From positions 107,947,587 through 108,011,586 of the forward strand of contig CM043966.1 in the NCBI GenBank assembly GCA_014529385.2: 64,000 nucleotides of DNA. The letters are read 5' to 3'. Position numbers and translations under genes: made by a program. Within the stretch, counting starts at the first letter, position 1. The number at the start of each line of letters is the position of its first letter. This document shows, one piece after another, positions 60,701 through 64,000 of the stretch. The DNA is from Adiantum capillus-veneris (taxonomy: Eukaryota > Streptophyta > Polypodiopsida > Polypodiales > Pteridaceae). Under the pieces are notes generated by a model. The model did no database searches. It had not been told where the DNA came from and was given only the letters and a program-made list of their open reading frames with translations.

Positions 60701-61437
60701 GCGTGGATAGAATTGTAATCCATCCCCAAGTTTCGCAAAATCTTTCTTGCTTCATCTCGGGAATCTGGCATCACATTGTCAGCTGGTAGAATGTGCTCTT
60801 TCAGCAATCTACACAACATAAAAATATGATACAGTCGTGTAAAAATCTATCAGATCATTATACATTTAGAGTTCTATTAAAGTAAACTAATTGTAATAGA
60901 TCACCTGAAAAGCGCTGTGACGCTAGTGTCACTCCATCCAAACTTTGCCTGCATGTTGAGAAGAACCAGGAGTGCTTTCAATCTAGACATACGTGCTCCA
61001 TTATACAATGATGTATCGGCTTCACTTTTCATATCATCATAGATAAGCCTTTCTGAATCCATGATCGTCTCGATCATTTCATCAATCTCGGGCTCAAACA
61101 TTGCCTCGTTGGGAATGTGCTCTGCATGATCATCCCCCGAGCTGTCAGAGGCTACATCTTGTGGCCTCACATATGCTGCTTGACCAAAGCGCCTGCGAAT
61201 ACGTCTATTGGGTTGCAAGATTGCTGCTTGTTGGCCAGCGTCAGAGTCCGACGAGTTATAATTGGCAACAACTCGATCTATAATAGATGGATCGAACTCG
61301 CCAAATTCGCGAACGTGCTGCAAAGAAACACGTCTTGTCCGTCGCACAGCATGCTTGCATTGATTACAAGGACATAAGACCCTCGTTGAGAGATAGGTGT
61401 TTCGGTTGGACGGTCCCACATCCTCGTCGCTACTCAT
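57713..61437 (-). pseudogene. TNP2-type transposase, CACTA-2, nearly intact
   Basis: Six exons with GT-AG introns: 61437-60905, 60808-60072, 59988-59384, 59309-58545, 58464-58103 and 58021-57713. Domains in order are the transposase-associated domain with 'CNQCKH' (exon 1), the Transposase_21 catalytic core (exons 2-3), DUF4218 (exons 3-4) and DUF4216 (exons 5-6, 'WWYVIEVAPRSARTY'). Two lesions are visible. TGA at 60622-60624 results from a 3-bp deletion relative to CACTA-1, and a frameshift lies in exon 5 near 58180. Otherwise the frame is clean over about 1,100 codons. TNP2 is the presumed CACTA nuclease; with these lesions this copy probably cannot make it. Confidence 0.88.
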
Positions 61438-61499
61438 AATGAGGATAAAAAACTTATAACCTGGACAACAAATTTAATATTCTATTGGCATTCTTCATC

Positions 61500-61551
<52 letters not shown>

Positions 61552-61552
61552 A
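61500..61552. repeat. (CT)n microsatellite upstream of TNP2, CACTA-2
   Basis: About 25 CT units (GA on the gene strand), in the position of the (CA)n(GA)n tract of CACTA-1. Confidence 0.95.
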
Positions 61553-61559
61553 CCTCACA

Positions 61560-61790
61560 TTCTCTAGTCATGTCCAATCCCCGCACACCTCGGTCTAGAG
61601 GTGCACGGAGATCAGAACCACCGGGTTATAATCTCGTCTTTATTGGTCAATACCTATATTTGTGGGTACAAGAAATCTAGACACCCACGTCTACATGATA
61701 CTGCATGTAGTGGACAAAATCCCTTTGCCTCTTCTCTAGCTGTAGCACTTCACTTCATCTTAACATCTTTTCACAGTAGATCTTTTCACT
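61560..61790 (-). promoter_or_regulatory. Conserved non-coding block upstream of TNP2, CACTA-2
   Basis: It matches 8385-8625 of CACTA-1 over its length and 49130-49320 of CACTA-3 over the core. See those entries for the shared motifs. Confidence 0.6.
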
Positions 61791-61839
61791 GTTCGTCTAA
61801 CTCTAAACCCTAAACCGTAAGTAATTCTTGCGTGGACTC

Positions 61840-62230
61840 GATCTAACGTTAATAAGCGTAAATCTAAATAAACGTAAATCTAACTAAAAATAAAGCTAAA
61901 TCTAATTTAACGTAAGTCTAATGACTAGAGGTTGTCTAGATGGTCATTGTGTCGGGGATGTAGTGACTCTTGCCGCCCTGAAGATCCACCTTCTTCCCTA
62001 TCTTCTGAAGACATTTCACCAGTACTTTTGGATCGACGAAGCCCACCATGAGTGAAGGCAGCAATACCCTATATTCCATTGAGGGCTTTCTTCACCCGCT
62101 TCATGCAGGCATCGCAGTCTATGGAGACCCGCATCTAATCTAATATAACGTAAATCTAAATCTAGCTTAAATAAACGTAAATCTAGTTAAAAATAAACCT
62201 AAATCTAATTTAATGTAAGTCTACATATAA
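61840..62230. repeat. AT-rich minisatellite in CACTA-2, interrupted
   Basis: CGTAAATCTAAATAAACG-type units match the inverse of the CACTA-1 array at 7553-8060. About 180 bp of unrelated sequence (61925-62110) interrupts them. Confidence 0.7.
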
Positions 62231-62489
62231 CCTAATCTTTAACGTCTTTTAAGATAGTTTCCTACGACGTTATAACTCTCTTCTTCCTGTGTGTGTGCGC
62301 GTGTGTGGATGTGTGTGCCAATAAAAAGAGATAAATGGTATAACCTTTCTATCACCCATGCCAAGTATGATAGATTGATTATGCCATTTCCCTCTTGAAT
62401 AATAGGTCTTCAGTTCAACTCCTCGTCGGCTAGATCTTTAGGTCTTTTAATTTTAATTAGTTTCCTACGACGCTCCCTTAGTTTCTCTT

Positions 62490-62710
62490 TCTTTCTCTCT
62501 CAATGTGTGTGCGTTTTTTTGGATCGTATGCATGTTTTCTTTCTCTTTTCCTCTCTCAATGTGTGCGTTTTTTGTTTATGCATGTTCTCTCTCTCTTTTC
62601 CTCTCTCAATGCGTGCGTTTTTTGTTTATGCATGCTCTCTCTCTCTTTTTCTCTCTCAATGTGTGTGTGCATTCTTTGTTTATGTATGTGTGTGCGTTTT
62701 TGTTTTTGTT

Positions 62711-62750
<40 letters not shown>

Positions 62751-62868
62751 AACACTATGTGTGTGTGTGTATGTGTGTGTGTGAGAGAGAGAGAGAGGGA
62801 GAGAGAAAGAGGGGAAGGGAACATGGGAATGAGGAGAGGGAAGGAGCATACCTGGCTCTCCTTCCTCT

Positions 62869-62905
<37 letters not shown>

Positions 62906-62907
62906 AG

Positions 62908-62960
<53 letters not shown>
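62490..62960. repeat. Compound (CT)n/(GT)n/(GA)n block with 58-bp units, CACTA-2
   Basis: A unit of CTCTCAATGTGTGCGTTTTT plus TTTATGCATG and a CT run repeats about four times from 62490, followed by GT and GA tracts. It corresponds to 7080-7545 in CACTA-1 in inverse orientation. Open frames over it are artefacts. Confidence 0.9.
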
Positions 62961-63124
62961 GGGAGAGCGTTACCTGCTCTTTGCTTGAGGGCGCCGAAAA
63001 ACTCAGATCTGAGATCTGAGTTTTTGGGCGCGCTCGGTTATTTTTTTTACCCCAGTTGGCGTCGCTATGAGCGTCGCTGTGTGAGCGTCGCTAATATGAA
63101 GAGCCTCTTGTAGTGGTTGTAGTG

Positions 63125-63219
63125 CTAGTAGCAGGCCTACGGAGGAGAGTCTTCAGGCGCCAGCGCAGCAGCAGATGGCCGATCAGTCCCAGGTGGGTTT
63201 CCCATTATTCAATTAAGTC
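63125..63219 (+). pseudogene. 3' part of the open frame split by CACTA-3
   Basis: After the second CTA, the frame begun at 47758 continues in phase (SRPTEESLQAPAQQQMADQSQ is 21 codons of it in part) to a TAA at 63217-63219. A CAG|GTGGGT splice donor candidate at 63180 could instead end an exon. Without the transposon the frame would be 62 codons long. Confidence 0.45.
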
Positions 63220-64000
63220 TTTAAATAGTTTAAGTTCTTTTGTAAGTTAACATTGCATACATAAGGAGTGAGTAAGAATCAGAAAAAGAATAGTTGTTCA
63301 AAAGGCAACTTCCAAGAAACCAACGTGCATTTGTTTATAAAGTAGGAAAGAATTATTTGGGTTAAAATTGATTGAATTAGGAAAGATATGATTGATCATC
63401 CTTAAGATATCTTGTCTCAAGACATCTTTGATTCCTTGATATATTTTGATGATAATGATGGCTTTCTAGCCACGGATAAGTCGGTTACCCCCATGAACGT
63501 TGAGTTTCTACTCCGTGTCATGTCTTGATGTTTCTACATAAGTTAGGATACCGTTTTTTTTGTCCTAGGGGAGCCGCCCGATTGTATGGGCAACTGGTTC
63601 GGTGTATGGGCACCCGGAACCTTGGGTGGGGGTTTATCCACTCCGGATTATGAATAAGGAATGGGTGTCGTTTTTCACCCTTAGGTGGTGATCTTGAGAC
63701 AAGAAGAGTACTGGTCATGGTTATTATGGACAATTTTTTGATTAACAGTACCCTATCTTAAGTCTAAAGATATTTGTTTGCTAAAAGAATGTTTTCAATA
63801 CTGTTTTCAAGGGTTGTCTTAATGAAATCCAGTGATGAAAGTTAAAAGAAATCATTATTTTAAGTGTTAAAACAATGTCATAGTAAATAGAAAATAATTA
63901 AATCATGTGTGAGTGCGGGGTGATAACTGGGGATTGACTAAGGTTGTCAATCAAGGACGGGTGGACCTGATTAGTCAGGTAACTATCTATCCCCGCGTAT
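63220..64000. other. Unassigned region, possibly retrotransposon leader or intron
   Basis: No supported gene. The stretch at 63560-63650 is GC-richer with GGGTGGGGGTTTATCC, unlike the AT-rich surroundings. A local inverse pair, CTTGTCTCAAGACA, is seen at about 63411. The window ends before context appears. Confidence 0.4.

Larger units (their letters stand above)
54149..63115 (-). mobile_element. CACTA-2, En/Spm-type transposon nested in the end of CACTA-3
   Basis: Its ends are CACTACAAGAGG (54149) and CCTCTTGTAGTG (ending 63115), identical in type to CACTA-1, with a perfect GTT target duplication (54146-54148 and 63116-63118). The genes are on the minus strand. It holds an extra 1.4-kb inverted-repeat element (54258-55661). 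It has the most intact transposase genes in the window. The insertion lies nine bases from the right end of CACTA-3. Confidence 0.95.

Overview
This is a plant nuclear window made almost entirely of transposable elements and endogenous viral DNA. No intact host gene and no RNA gene is supported. The plant assignment rests on three things: Caulimoviridae-type endogenous pararetrovirus (EPRV) sequences with the tRNA-Met primer site, En/Spm (CACTA) transposons carrying TNP2 and Transposase_24-type genes, and a Tat-lineage Ty3/gypsy element with the tRNA-Asp primer site. Very long (GA)n, (CA)n and (TA)n microsatellites and AT-rich spacers fill the gaps. The species cannot be named from the sequence.

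Layout. Positions 110-37087 are a cluster of at least seven damaged copies of one EPRV, called A to G here. A and B are in tandem on the plus strand, and G and F are in tandem on the minus strand. C, D and E are partial copies joined head-to-head or tail-to-tail. The unit is about 5.93 kb, measured between the primer sites at 296 and 6224. Its order is leader, movement protein, capsid, zinc knuckle, protease, reverse transcriptase, RNase H. Four other elements interrupt the cluster: CACTA-1 (6929-13329, target duplication CAT), Tat-type gypsy pieces (15396-20095), a 4,985-bp LTR element without pol genes (27995-32979, target duplication TTGCT), and a 244-bp MITE (34983-35226). A 108-bp sequence at 3-110 recurs at 37537-37645, so the cluster lies between direct repeats.

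Positions 37087-47757 hold (TA)n arrays with palindromic higher-order repeats, a decayed L1-like LINE on the minus strand (about 39060-42480), more microsatellites, and an AT-rich stretch with a TATA box and two tandem-repeat families.

Positions 47758-63219 show a nested structure. A short open reading frame is split by CACTA-3 (47855-63124, target duplication CTA). CACTA-3 is itself split nine bases from its right end by CACTA-2 (54149-63115, target duplication GTT). CACTA-2 in turn carries a 1.4-kb inverted-repeat element (54258-55661) that is missing from its relative CACTA-1. CACTA-2 has the best preserved genes: an intact 371-residue TNPA-like gene, and a six-exon TNP2 gene with one premature stop and one frameshift. 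CACTA-1 and CACTA-3 are more decayed. Positions 63220-64000 have no recognisable gene.

How the parts relate. The EPRV copies have lost function and now act as DNA into which other elements inserted. TNP2 and TNPA-like proteins would act together on the CACTA termini, and the subterminal GCGACG-type repeats are the likely binding sites. None of the three TNP2 genes reads through without a break.
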